A stretch of DNA of 64,000 nucleotides from Methylocaldum sp. 14B (GCF_002005105.1 NZ_MSCV01000002.1:124001-188000), one strand, 5' to 3'; positions 1 through 7,602 are shown, numbered from the stretch's first letter. Translations and numbers: made by a program. The notes: generated by a model from the letters alone, not told the origin.

Positions 1-72
1 CATGCGCTTGCGCCTGATCCTACGGCAGCGCGATGCAAACCCAGCTCGCACTTCGCGGCTAGATTTCTTGTT
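1..72. repeat. Degenerate copy of the 1497-1566 hairpin/terminator sequence
   Basis: The first 32 bases match 1497-1528 with about four differences, and weaker similarity runs on through the region equivalent to the terminator at 1532-1564. The terminator stem is damaged in this copy. The repeat starts at the window edge and may extend to the left. The two copies bracket the AT-rich GAF unit, which suggests either a duplicated small RNA gene or the two ends of an inserted segment. Confidence 0.55.
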
Positions 73-99
73 GGCTCATCGATAGCAATGAAAAAGAAA

Positions 100-121
100 A
101 AGCCCGCTTCGAGCGGGCTTT
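100..121 (-). terminator. Rho-independent terminator of the 369-1199/145-348 unit
   Basis: A GC-rich stem AGCCCGC/GCGGGCT with a TTCGA loop is flanked on the + strand by an A-rich run at 88-100. Read on the minus strand this becomes a stem followed by a T-rich tract, as expected just downstream of the small minus-strand gene ending at 145. A short T run also follows on the + strand, so weak bidirectional action is possible. Confidence 0.8.
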
Positions 122-144
122 CGTCAAAAACTTCGCCTGCAGTG

Positions 145-348
145 TTATAGCAAGTCGCGATTTTTTTCCTTCCAAGAAGGTAAAATCAAATCTCGCAGAA
201 AAGTCTTTATCGCCTTGCCTGCATTGCCAAATTCCGATCCCCGGTCGATTTTAGTAATTTGTTGAATTAAATCTTGTTCACTAATTCTATTGCGATAAAA
301 ATCGCTATAGAGTTTCTCCTTTCCTTGCAATTTTTGTGTTCCAGCCAT
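145..348 (-). CDS. Hypothetical 67-aa protein
   Basis: I do not recognise this family. The product is small, soluble and highly charged, rich in Lys, Arg, Asp and Glu, with no membrane segment or Cys pair. It lies 20 nt downstream of the membrane GAF gene on the same strand and is followed closely by a rho-independent terminator, so the two genes probably form one transcript. Base composition is AT-rich compared with the rest of the window, as in its partner, which suggests a common recent origin. The function is unknown. The operon context suggests an accessory or antidote partner for the membrane protein, but nothing in the sequence shows this. Confidence 0.55.
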   Translation of the reverse strand: MAGTQKLQGKEKLYSDFYRNRISEQDLIQQITKIDRGSEFGNAGKAIKTFLRDLILPSWKEKNRDLL

Positions 349-368
349 AGTGATGCTCCCATTTTTAC

Positions 369-1199
369 TTAATGTGCACCGGTTTGCTCAAGAGTAAATG
401 TTATGGCCAATGTCCTAGTGTACGGCCGTAACATTGTCTCCAAAGACTGATAAATATCATCAAAATGGTGCGGTTCAGTACTGTCAATCGTAATAACAGC
501 CAAACACGTATTGTTGTTGTAATCCACGACGGGAAGAGCCATAAAGCTTTCGTACTCTATGTGTCTCTCTGTATGGTCTCTTGCTCTTCCACAAGAGATA
601 GCTTTGATTTCATCAAATACTTTACTACTTAATAAAGCATCTTTACTGTACCGTACCCCTTCCTTTCTCGAGGGAGAGTCTCGAGCAACTACAACAATTT
701 CCTCTCCTTCTCTAATCAAAAGATTAGAATAAATTTTCGTTCCGTATAGATCTCCTCGGTATTCTCTAACATGTTCGACAATACACTCTAATAGTTTTTT
801 TCGAACATGCATCAAATTTTCTGATGATAACTCGCTCGGATTTGCAATCATCTTATTGATATCTTCCAAGCACGAAGCGGTCCTAATCCGTCGCTTTAGC
901 TTGTATTCTGCGATATCTCCCTTTCCACTTAGCACTTTGCGAAGAGGCGGCACAACGCGTGTCAAAGCCATGACAATCGCTGCACCATAAACAACATGGC
1001 TTCCGCTACCTCCTTTAATTACTTGATACAATACAAGCACAAGCCATGCCAACGTGTTCGTAATATCTGCTACGACGTTAAAGATCTCAAATCTGAGCTT
1101 TCCACCTATCCAGTGCCGAAAGCGATAATATTGGCAAGTTAAGAAGCGCTCACATTTGCGCAAAATTAATGCAAGCACAGATCTAATTTTGTTTTTCAT
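369..1199 (-). CDS. Two-helix membrane protein with C-terminal GAF-like domain
   Basis: The protein has 276 residues. After a basic N-terminus there are two hydrophobic helices, about residues 40-60 and 67-85, then a charged linker and a C-terminal region (about 130-270) that looks like a GAF sensor domain. It contains patterns typical of GAF cores, such as an exposed-strand segment around IVVVARDS and the stretch FMALPVVDYNN followed by AVITIDS. The predicted topology places the GAF domain in the cytosol. The gene is AT-rich, sits with a 67-aa partner gene, and is bracketed by two copies of a hairpin repeat beside an IS630 element, so it is probably horizontally acquired. Small two-helix proteins with sensor domains occur as membrane effectors in phage defence, but that role here is only a guess. 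Confidence 0.65.
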   Translation of the reverse strand: MKNKIRSVLALILRKCERFLTCQYYRFRHWIGGKLRFEIFNVVADITNTLAWLVLVLYQVIKGGSGSHVVYGAAIVMALTRVVPPLRKVLSGKGDIAEYKLKRRIRTASCLEDINKMIANPSELSSENLMHVRKKLLECIVEHVREYRGDLYGTKIYSNLLIREGEEIVVVARDSPSRKEGVRYSKDALLSSKVFDEIKAISCGRARDHTERHIEYESFMALPVVDYNNNTCLAVITIDSTEPHHFDDIYQSLETMLRPYTRTLAITFTLEQTGAH

Positions 1200-1376
1200 T
1201 TACCTCTCATTCCACGTCCATTTTATTTATGCCAGATATCTCGAAGAACCTCATTACACGCTCGCTGTGCGTTTGTTCTCAAGCAATTATGTTACTTCCC
1301 TGTTACATCTTTGCTGAACTGGTGAGAAATTTCATGTAAGCTACGGCTGATAATCCTGTCAGTTATTGCTTACACA

Positions 1377-1566
1377 GAGAGTGACGCCCTTGAATTAAGG
1401 GCGCTATGGATGATCGCCGACTGAATTATGTGCGTTCTGTCGTTTTGCACCCTTGTGATCCTGAACTAAACTGAGATCACCGCGCGGCTGTCTTCCCATG
1501 CGCTTGCGCCCGATCTTACGACAGCGCGAGAAACCCGGCTCCGCACCCCGCAGCCGGGTTTTTTCA
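1377..1566 (+). ncRNA. Possible structured small RNA ending in a terminator
   Basis: This gene-free stretch contains consecutive inverted repeats: GCCCTT/AAGGGC near 1386-1402, GTGATC/GATCAC near 1454-1480, and GCTGTC/GACAGC with additional GCG pairing near 1481-1529. A strong rho-independent terminator follows. A run of stems ending in a terminator is the usual look of a small RNA gene, and part of the sequence is repeated at 1-72. I could not assign it to a known RNA family. 6S RNA, tmRNA and RNase P RNA were considered and did not fit. The 5' end is unknown. Confidence 0.3.
1532..1564 (+). terminator. Rho-independent terminator
   Basis: A perfect nine-base stem AACCCGGCT/AGCCGGGTT encloses an 11-base loop and runs into a T tract. 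No protein-coding gene precedes it on the + strand, which supports a non-coding transcript upstream. Confidence 0.8.
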
Positions 1567-1692
1567 TTTGGTCAAGACAACGGCTCAGGTCGCAAGCGAA
1601 CATGAATCACCCAGAGCCGCAGAACGGGTCTAATACGGAACTGAAATAATTCCCGGACAGGCGTAAGCTTAAGATCTCTAGTTGACCTCGGA

Positions 1693-2265
1693 GTGATCAG
1701 GATGGGTTCGACTAGCACCGTTTCCCAGTGGCTGTCCGCCGAGCACCTGGCTGCGGCGGCACGCCGTGAACCGAACGCCCGAGTGCGCTGCCGGATCCTG
1801 GCCATCCGCCATTTAGTAGCCGGCCACCGCATTGACGAAACGGCTGGCCTGTTTGCCTTGGGCCGCACGCAGTTGTATGACTGGGTACGGCGCTACAACG
1901 CCGAAGGACTGGCGGGACTTGCGGATCGGCCACGTTCGGGCCGCCCGACTCACCTGCCGCACGAACAAGCGGCGGCTTTTCTGGCCCGCCTACACGCCGG
2001 CCCGCCGCCCGAGGCGGGGCTGTCGGCTTATCGAGGAGAGGACATCCGCCGTCTGCTGAAAGACGAGTTCGAGGCTGAGTATTCGTTGCCCGGGGTGTAC
2101 CGGCTCTTGCACCGGCTCAAGCAATCGAACCTCGTGCCCCGGCCAAAGCATCCCGACAGTGATCCCGATACGCAGGCCGCCTTTATCAAAAAATCTGCCG
2201 ACCCAACTGGCGGACGTGCAACGCGCCCATCCCGAGTGTCACGTGCAACTCTGGTTTCAAGATGA
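1693..2265 (+). CDS. IS630 transposase, N-terminal frame (helix-turn-helix part)
   Basis: This frame encodes the N-terminal half of an IS630/Tc1-mariner type transposase. It shows a helix-turn-helix region (RILAIRHLVAGHRIDETAGL, then GRTQLYDWVRRY) followed by the LADRPRSGRP linker typical of the family. It starts at GTG 1693, or at ATG 1702. True homology ends near an A6 run at 2188-2193 (residues FIKK). The remaining codons to 2265 are out-of-frame read-through. The catalytic half continues in the next frame from the same point. Confidence 0.8.
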   Translation: MIRMGSTSTVSQWLSAEHLAAAARREPNARVRCRILAIRHLVAGHRIDETAGLFALGRTQLYDWVRRYNAEGLAGLADRPRSGRPTHLPHEQAAAFLARLHAGPPPEAGLSAYRGEDIRRLLKDEFEAEYSLPGVYRLLHRLKQSNLVPRPKHPDSDPDTQAAFIKKSADPTGGRATRPSRVSRATLVSR

Positions 2266-2758
2266 AGCGCGCTTTGGCCAACAGGGTACGTTAAGCCGGG
2301 TGTGGGCCGACCAAGGCAGCCGTCCCTGCCGGCCCCGACAAACTGAGTACCACTACGTGTATCTCTTTGGCGCCGTGTGTCCGGCCACCGGCGAGACCAA
2401 CGCCTGGCTCATGCCGGTGGCGATCCAGGTGCAGCTGGACGACTTGAGCCGTCAGCTCGCCGCCAATGTGCACGCCGTCTTGGTGCTCGATCATGCCGGT
2501 TGGCACATAACCCCAGCGCTGAGGGTGCCGGATAACCTGACGCTGTTGCCCCTGCCCGCGCGCTCCCCCGAACTCAACCCGGCCGAGGGCCTCTGGCACG
2601 AACTGCGTCAGCGGCACTTGAGCAACCGGGCATATGCCGATCAAACTGCGCTCGACGACGCAGTGGCCACGGCCTGGAATACCCTGGTGGACGATCCCGC
2701 TCGGCTGAGGCGCCTGTGCGACTTCGCCTGGATCAAAGCCGCTCGGAAGACCGTTTGA
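2159..2758 (+). CDS. IS630 transposase, C-terminal frame (DDE catalytic part)
   Basis: This frame carries the DDE catalytic domain: WFQDEARFG with the first Asp, VLDHAGWH with the second Asp, and SPELNPAEGLWHELR with the final Glu. The GTG at 2159 is unlikely to be a true start, because family similarity begins at about 2190, where the upstream frame ends. A +1 shift (or equivalent -2) over the A6 run at 2188-2193 would join the two halves as FIKK-LPTQLADVQ. Programmed frameshifting is known in the IS630 family. A disabling mutation is the alternative. Confidence 0.8.
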   Translation: MIPIRRPPLSKNLPTQLADVQRAHPECHVQLWFQDEARFGQQGTLSRVWADQGSRPCRPRQTEYHYVYLFGAVCPATGETNAWLMPVAIQVQLDDLSRQLAANVHAVLVLDHAGWHITPALRVPDNLTLLPLPARSPELNPAEGLWHELRQRHLSNRAYADQTALDDAVATAWNTLVDDPARLRRLCDFAWIKAARKTV

Positions 2759-2832
2759 TGTCCGAGAACTTCTTCAGATCCGTATAATAACTTGCCCACT
2801 CCGATCGCGCCTTGGGGGTAGGAAGCGGGTTG

Positions 2833-2931
2833 TCACTTGATGAGGGCCAGAATAGCAACCAAAAGACTTAAAATGGCAATCAAGCCGAAGATGCCATTAG
2901 ATGAGAAAATTCGCTCAAGTAGGGGTATCAT
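2833..2931 (-). CDS. Tiny hydrophobic membrane peptide, 32 aa
   Basis: The reading frame starts at ATG 2931 behind a strong ribosome binding site (GGAGG, five bases before the start). It encodes a 32-residue peptide with a short amphipathic N-terminus and one hydrophobic helix ([16 protein letters not shown]) ending in Lys. The size and shape resemble type I toxin peptides or small membrane subunits. A hairpin pair on the opposite strand at 2971-3032 would be antisense to its leader. I do not recognise a named family; the good Shine-Dalgarno site is the main support. Confidence 0.45.
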   Translation of the reverse strand: MIPLLERIFSSNGIFGLIAILSLLVAILALIK

Positions 2932-2970
2932 TGAACCTCCAATACTTTTCACCGGGTTTTGGAAAAGGCC

Positions 2971-3036
2971 AGATCCAGCTGCGAACTGGATCTAACGCCA
3001 TTGCGAAGCCTGCCCACCCTGGCGGGCTTCGTTCTA
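2971..3036 (+). ncRNA. Hairpin pair with terminator-like end, possible antisense RNA
   Basis: A perfect 8-base stem (AGATCCAG/CTGGATCT, loop CTGCGAA) at 2971-2993 is followed after nine bases by a second GC-rich stem at 3003-3032 (GCGAAGCC...GGGCTTCG) running into GTTCTATT. The T tract is weak. The position overlaps the expected leader of the tiny minus-strand membrane peptide, the arrangement seen for antisense RNAs of type I toxin-antitoxin pairs. No promoter was identified with confidence. Confidence 0.3.
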
Positions 3037-3127
3037 TTGTCCATCGTTCCCTCACTCTTCTCCAGAGGACCACCTCACACAAAAGCTGAAAGTTTGTGAG
3101 GTACCGCACAAGAGGGTACCACTCCCT

Positions 3128-3475
3128 TGTGCGCATGAGGTTAGAGTAATCTTCGGCGAACTTGGTGTCGCTTTCCTTCAACTCCTGAACCTTGCGGCAC
3201 GCGTGCAAGACCGTCGTATGGTCCCGCCTACCGAACTGCTGCCCGATTTCCAGCAAACTATGATTGGGTCAGCTCTTTGGCCAATGCCACGGCGATTTGT
3301 CGGGGACTTGTCACCAAGCGGGCGCGCTTGTTCGCCAGAAGATCGGCCACGCGAATTTTGTAGTATTCCGCAACCGTCTTCTGGATGCTCTCGACGTTGA
3401 TCATCCGTCCTGAAGCGCGATCAAGTCCCGCAAAGCCTTTTTCGCGAATTCCAGCGTAATCGGCTTCTTCTATGG
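3128..3475 (-). pseudogene. dnaA: Decayed C-terminal fragment of dnaA
   Basis: Read on the minus strand, three overlapping frames together restore the DnaA C-terminus: [19 protein letters not shown], then [17 protein letters not shown] and IRVADLL, then the DNA-binding signature [18 protein letters not shown] and a DYSNLMRT end. The order of frames requires one missing base near 3405-3409 and one extra base in the G run at 3266-3268. Only about 110 of roughly 450 residues remain; the AAA+ domain is absent. This is a relic duplicate, not the working initiator gene, and it lies beside the IS630 element. Confidence 0.85.
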
Positions 3476-3589
3476 TCCAGCGGTCGAAGTACATCTTTCC
3501 GGACTGCGTTCGCGTGGTACAGAATCGCCGCCTGGTTGATGATGCCAGTGAACCGATCGATCGGTCCTAGGGTTCCACGGGGGTGCGCC

Positions 3590-3769
3590 ATGAGAAATTT
3601 CACCTCAGTCATGAAGGACATCTTGGCGATGCTCCCGACCGAATATGCCGATGACTACCGGGTAGAGCTCAATTTCCAAATCGACGGCATTCGAATCTTG
3701 TTCACGATGAGCAACCTGAAAACGCCGAATGACAAGCAGGGAGATTCAGAGCGAATCATCGGTGGGTAG
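3590..3769 (+). CDS. Hypothetical 59-aa protein
   Basis: The frame is open from 3536, but the ATG at 3590 gives the part that looks like real protein (VELNFQIDGIRILFTMSNL, a plausible two-strand beta segment). It is followed at 3795 by a strong terminator. I do not recognise a family, and no signal peptide or membrane helix is visible. It lies opposite the upstream flank of the dnaA relic, so it may be a decayed fragment itself. Confidence 0.4.
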   Translation: MRNFTSVMKDILAMLPTEYADDYRVELNFQIDGIRILFTMSNLKTPNDKQGDSERIIGG

Positions 3770-3794
3770 AGCCTGAATCAAAACTGCCAAAGGC

Positions 3795-3824
3795 CCGGCC
3801 GGGGGAACTTGGCCGGTTTTTTTT
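3795..3824 (+). terminator. Rho-independent terminator
   Basis: CCGGCC and GGCCGG pair around a ten-base loop, followed by eight T residues. It closes the short transcript ending at 3769 and separates the accessory left end from the core genes that follow. Confidence 0.85.
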
Positions 3825-4000
3825 GTTGCCGATTTGCCAGAAAACCACAAGCAGCAACACGAGAAGTGAGTAGGTTTGTGAGTATGCGCATCTAGCTAAT
3901 GCATCATAAATCTTGAATTACGCCACTTACATGAATCAATGCTGATTATTGAAAAGTATCAGGCGGGACACGGGTCTTGGCTCACCGCGGACGGTGCGGA

Positions 4001-4966
4001 ATGGGTAGAATGGAAAACCGTAGAAACTACTATGCAATTCCTTCCGTGTCCAAACCGAAAACGCCGCGTCCCTCGGACCGCTCACCCCGCCAAGTACGCA
4101 CGCCTAAACGCCCACAGATGGAGAAACCGATGGCCCACCCGCCCGAGCGGACGATCAGAATCGCCGGGCTGCCCGCGGTTGCCGCCTTATTCAAGCGCGA
4201 TCCCGACCGGGTGCTGCGGTTTTTTTATGGAGAGCACATGGTACCCCTGGTCGGCGAGTTCTGCGCCTATATGGCACGGCTCCGTCGTCCCTACCGCATG
4301 GTCGACACCGAGGAGTTGGCGCGCATCGCCGGCACCGTACTGCACGGCGGTATCGTCGCGGTTGCCGAGCCGCGCCCGATTCCGCCCTTGGATCTCGGGG
4401 AAGCCCATCGTTGGGCTCGCGGCGGGCAGCCCCTGTTCATCCTGGACGGCGTCAGCAATTCTCATAATCTCGGCGCCATTGCCCGCACGCTGGCTTTTTT
4501 CGGATTTCAGAATCTGGTGATTTCCGATCACCCGGCTCAAGCCGGACTCTCCGAATCGGCCTATCGGGTGGCAGAGGGCGGGCTCGAATACCTGCAAATC
4601 CGCAAGGCCACGTCTTTGCCCGAGGCACTGAAGCGCTTGAGACGCGATTACCGCGTCGTGGGCACGGCCCTGGGGCGCGGCGTTTCCATGGAAACGCTGA
4701 CGCAAGACCCGCGCCCCGCTGCCGTCGTTCTCGGCAACGAGGAAGATGGGCTACCGACGGCGACGCTGGCGGCTTGCGAAGCCGTCGTGACCCTGCCGGG
4801 CTCCGGCCAGGTACAATCCCTCAACGTGTCGGCGACTGCGGCGATCCTGGCTTACGCGTTGCGTCCGCGATCCGACGCCACGCGGCCCACGCGTCGCCCG
4901 AACCCTCCACGTGGAAAATCGAGAGGCGCCGGCACTCCGAAAAGCCGCCCGAGAAAATCGGCTTGA
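4001..4966 (+). CDS. TrmH/SpoU-family RNA 2'-O-ribose methyltransferase (YfiF-like)
   Basis: This is a SPOUT-class methyltransferase that would use S-adenosylmethionine to methylate a ribose 2'-hydroxyl in tRNA or rRNA. After a basic, unstructured N-terminus (about 45 residues) comes a substrate-binding domain, then the SpoU core: FILDGVSNSHNLGAIARTLAFFG with the conserved Asn and Arg, VVLGNEEDGLP, and the C-terminal knot motif QSLNVSATAAILAYAL. A Lys/Arg/Pro-rich tail follows. The layout resembles E. coli YfiF rather than TrmH or RlmB. The start is uncertain: TTG 3977, ATG 4001 and ATG 4010 are in frame, and none has a strong ribosome binding site. The target RNA cannot be deduced. Confidence 0.85.
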   Translation: MGRMENRRNYYAIPSVSKPKTPRPSDRSPRQVRTPKRPQMEKPMAHPPERTIRIAGLPAVAALFKRDPDRVLRFFYGEHMVPLVGEFCAYMARLRRPYRMVDTEELARIAGTVLHGGIVAVAEPRPIPPLDLGEAHRWARGGQPLFILDGVSNSHNLGAIARTLAFFGFQNLVISDHPAQAGLSESAYRVAEGGLEYLQIRKATSLPEALKRLRRDYRVVGTALGRGVSMETLTQDPRPAAVVLGNEEDGLPTATLAACEAVVTLPGSGQVQSLNVSATAAILAYALRPRSDATRPTRRPNPPRGKSRGAGTPKSRPRKSA

Positions 4967-5001
4967 TTCGACCGGTCGGCGGTTTCCAGCGGAAAAAACT
5001 T

Positions 5002-5247
5002 ATGACAACGCCACCGAAAACCTTATCGATCATCACCTGCCCGGCGTGCGGATTTTCGCGGAAGGAACAAATGCCCGTCGATGCCTGCCAGTGGTTCTAC
5101 GAATGCGCCGGCTGCGGACGGATGCTGAGGCCCAAGCAGGGGGATTGCTGCGTCTTCTGCTCCTACGGCAGCGTACCGTGCCCGCCGGTACAAACCCACG
5201 ATCCGGATTGTTGCTCCAAGGCGAACCATCATGTCGACGATAGTTGA
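5002..5247 (+). CDS. Cys-rich small protein (GDCCVFCSYG family)
   Basis: This 81-residue protein has four Cys-containing clusters: CPAC near the start, CAGC in the middle, the hallmark GDCCVFCSYG and then VPCPP, and a late CC pair. The pattern suggests a metal-binding, zinc-ribbon-like fold. I recall similar proteins beside heavy-metal transport genes, but the role is not established. The stop codon overlaps the TTG start of the GGDEF/EAL gene by four bases (TTGA), so translation of the two is probably coupled. The upstream TrmH gene ends 35 nt earlier on the same strand. Confidence 0.75.
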   Translation: MTTPPKTLSIITCPACGFSRKEQMPVDACQWFYECAGCGRMLRPKQGDCCVFCSYGSVPCPPVQTHDPDCCSKANHHVDDS

Positions 5248-7478
5248 CTAAAGTTAATCAATTTAAACCGTCCTTTGCCTTGAACAATATCCACTCCGAT
5301 ATTCCGGTCAGGCCCCGTCTGTTCAGCTACGGGCTCGTGGCCTTGCTTCTAGTCGCCGGCTACCTCGCGTTGCGCGGCCATTCGTGGACCGGCTCGGCGC
5401 ATCTGCACACCATTATGGAAACGGTCGCGACGCTGCTGGCGTTCGTCGTCGGAGCCATGGCCCTGGTCCGCTACTACAGCCGCAAGAGCAATACCTTTCT
5501 GGTTATCGGCACCGGTTTCCTCGGCACCGGCCTCCTCGACGGGCACCACGCCCTGGTGACCTCGGAGTGGCTGAGTCAGCGCTTGCCCTCGGCGTTATCG
5601 TCGTTGATACCGTGGAGCTGGATGGCATCCCGTTTCTTTCTGTCTGCGGCGCTGCTGTTGAGCGGGTGGATTTGGCGCCGCGAGGCGAAACTCGGCGCAG
5701 CCGGCCGATTCGACGAAAAAACCGTTTATTCGACGGCTGCCGGGGCCGCGTTGCTGAGTTTTCTTTTCTTCGCGTTCGTACCGCTCCCGCCGTCTCATCA
5801 TTTTGTGTTGTTGAGTCCGTTTTTTCGCCCTCAGGAATTCTTTCCGGCAATCCTCTTTCTGCTCGCCTTGATCGGTTATCTGAGAAAAGGCCGATGGAAG
5901 ACCGACAGTTTCGAGCATTGGATGATACTGTCGTTGATCGTGAGCTTCGAATCCCAAGCCGTCTTCATGCCCTTGTCGAGTGGCCTGTTCGACCTCGAAT
6001 TCAATCTGGCCCATGTGCTCAAATTCGCCAGCTACGTTTGTGTACTGACCGGTCTTATGATCAACATGTATTCCACCTATCGGCAGGCGGAAAACGAAGT
6101 CGAGATTCGCATGGCGGCCGAAGCCAAGGCCGAGCGACTGGCGCTCTTCGATGAGCTTACCGGGCTGGAGAATCGCCGCTCCGTCCAGGTTCGGATCGAG
6201 CAAGCATTGGCCGCGTCGAGAAGGCACGGCTGGCACGGCGCGCTGCTCTTCCTGGATCTCGACAACTTCAAGAACATCAATGACTCGCTGGGCCATTCGG
6301 CGGGAGACACGCTATTGCAGCAGATAGCCCATCGCCTGGTCTCGCTGGTTCGCAGCGAGGACACCGTAGCGCGGTACGGCGGCGACGAGTTCGTGATATT
6401 GCTCTGCGAGCTGGCGGATAGGCCCGAGAACGCCCGTGACAAGTGCTGGAAAATAGCCGAGAAAGTGCTTGCCTCGCTGGAGGAGCCTTATCGGCTGGGG
6501 GATCATTCTTATCATGTGACCTCGAGCATAGGCATCGCCCTTTTTCCCGATGCGGACGGGAACGGCGAAGATCTGCTCAAGCATGCGGACATGGCGATGT
6601 ACCGATCGAAGCACGACGGCCGAAACGCCATCCGGTTCTACAATCCTCAGATGCACAAAAACGCTCAGCAAAGACTTGCGCTCGAGCAGGAGCTCCGAGA
6701 TGCAATCGACCGACTCGAATTGCGCCTGCACTTCCAGCCGCAATTCGATTTGCACAGCGGCCGGCCTTCGGGCGCGGAAGTGCTGATGCGCTGGCTGCAT
6801 CCGGAAAGGGGGCTCATCGGCCCATCGGACTTGATTTCCCTCGCCGAGGAATCCCGCCTGATACTGCCCATCGGCGAGTGGATCGTCGGGCAAACGGCCG
6901 CATATCTGCGCTGCTGGGAACAAACGGGCCTGCTCGCCGACATCCGCACCGTGTCGGTCAACCTCAGCCCGGTGCAGTTCCGCCATCCGCAGCTCGTAGA
7001 GACGATCTTGCGGATCTTGGCCCAGCAGGGAGTCGATCCTCGCCTGATCGCGCTCGAACTGACCGAGAACGTCGTGATGGAGGATCTCAAAGGCTCGCTG
7101 AAGAAGATGCGGCAGCTGAAAGAGGCTGGTGTGCGTTTATCCTTGGACGATTTCGGGACCGGATATTCTTCCCTGGCCTATCTCAAACAACTGCCGCTCG
7201 ACGAGCTGAAAATCGACCGCAGCTTCATCCGCAGCATCGGGCACAATCAACAAGATGCCGCCATCGTGGAAGCCATAGTCAACCTGGCTCAGCACCTCGA
7301 TTTGGATGCCGTGGCCGAAGGTATCGAAACCGCGGACCAATTGGCGTTCCTGCAGCGCATCTATTGCAGGTTCGGCCAAGGATACTATCTCCAAAAACCC
7401 ATCGATGCCGGCGAATTCGAGGCGTTTCTCGGCCGGGATCCGGAACCGTACGCCGCACGCCACACTCGAATCCCATAG
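5244..7478 (+). CDS. Membrane GGDEF-EAL cyclic-di-GMP protein
   Basis: The protein has 744 residues. About seven or eight hydrophobic segments (residues 25-285) form an integral membrane sensor. A GGDEF diguanylate cyclase domain follows, with an intact RYGGDEF site at residues 379-383, then an EAL phosphodiesterase domain. In the EAL domain the signature reads EVL (512-514), which is tolerated in active enzymes, and downstream catalytic motifs such as ELTEN, LDDFGTGYSSL and KIDRSFI are present. Both activities are therefore possible. The TTG start overlaps the stop of the Cys-rich gene, so the small protein may modulate or sense for this one. Confidence 0.9.
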   Translation: MTKVNQFKPSFALNNIHSDIPVRPRLFSYGLVALLLVAGYLALRGHSWTGSAHLHTIMETVATLLAFVVGAMALVRYYSRKSNTFLVIGTGFLGTGLLDGHHALVTSEWLSQRLPSALSSLIPWSWMASRFFLSAALLLSGWIWRREAKLGAAGRFDEKTVYSTAAGAALLSFLFFAFVPLPPSHHFVLLSPFFRPQEFFPAILFLLALIGYLRKGRWKTDSFEHWMILSLIVSFESQAVFMPLSSGLFDLEFNLAHVLKFASYVCVLTGLMINMYSTYRQAENEVEIRMAAEAKAERLALFDELTGLENRRSVQVRIEQALAASRRHGWHGALLFLDLDNFKNINDSLGHSAGDTLLQQIAHRLVSLVRSEDTVARYGGDEFVILLCELADRPENARDKCWKIAEKVLASLEEPYRLGDHSYHVTSSIGIALFPDADGNGEDLLKHADMAMYRSKHDGRNAIRFYNPQMHKNAQQRLALEQELRDAIDRLELRLHFQPQFDLHSGRPSGAEVLMRWLHPERGLIGPSDLISLAEESRLILPIGEWIVGQTAAYLRCWEQTGLLADIRTVSVNLSPVQFRHPQLVETILRILAQQGVDPRLIALELTENVVMEDLKGSLKKMRQLKEAGVRLSLDDFGTGYSSLAYLKQLPLDELKIDRSFIRSIGHNQQDAAIVEAIVNLAQHLDLDAVAEGIETADQLAFLQRIYCRFGQGYYLQKPIDAGEFEAFLGRDPEPYAARHTRIP

Positions 7479-7503
7479 TCGGGCCAGCCGTACGCTCGGA
7501 CTC

Positions 7504-7602
7504 GTCCGACGGCCGTTTCTAGGATTCTCTAATCTTGCAGTTGATAAATCGCATTTGAGCGGCTGAAGTGCGATCCGATAATTCTAGAAACGGCCGTCGG
7601 AC
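7504..7602. repeat. Inverted-repeat element around ACGGCCGTTTCTAG
   Basis: The sequence GTCCGACGGCCGTTTCTAG at 7504-7522 recurs inverted at 7584-7602, enclosing about 60 bases. A third partial copy (GCCGTTTCTAGGATAAT) lies at 7829-7845 just ahead of the peroxidase gene. The intervening region 7603-7800 holds a TCCTGAGCCCCGTCGAAGGGG-type repeat near 7646. No gene is visible in 7479-7899. It looks like a small non-coding mobile or palindromic repeat. Confidence 0.6.

Larger units (their letters stand above)
1634..2784 (+). mobile_element. Complete IS630-family insertion sequence
   Basis: The ends are imperfect terminal inverted repeats at 1634-1658 and 2760-2784, with 20 of 25 positions matching. 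The outermost TA dinucleotides (1634-1635 and 2783-2784) are the expected target-site duplication of this family. The element is about 1.15 kb, the normal IS630 size, and carries one transposase split into two overlapping frames. The right repeat starts immediately after the transposase stop codon. Both ends being intact, the element could still be mobile if the frame change is overcome. Confidence 0.88.

Noticed and set aside
1377-1566. Identification as 6S RNA, tmRNA or RNase P RNA
   Set aside because: Family hallmarks recalled for each RNA (the 6S central bubble and closing stem, the tmRNA CCA end, RNase P core motifs) were not found; kept only as an unassigned structured RNA.
2901-3089. 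62-codon plus-strand ORF
   Set aside because: It overlaps the hairpin pair and the better-supported tiny minus-strand ORF, has no ribosome binding site, and shows no protein-like pattern.
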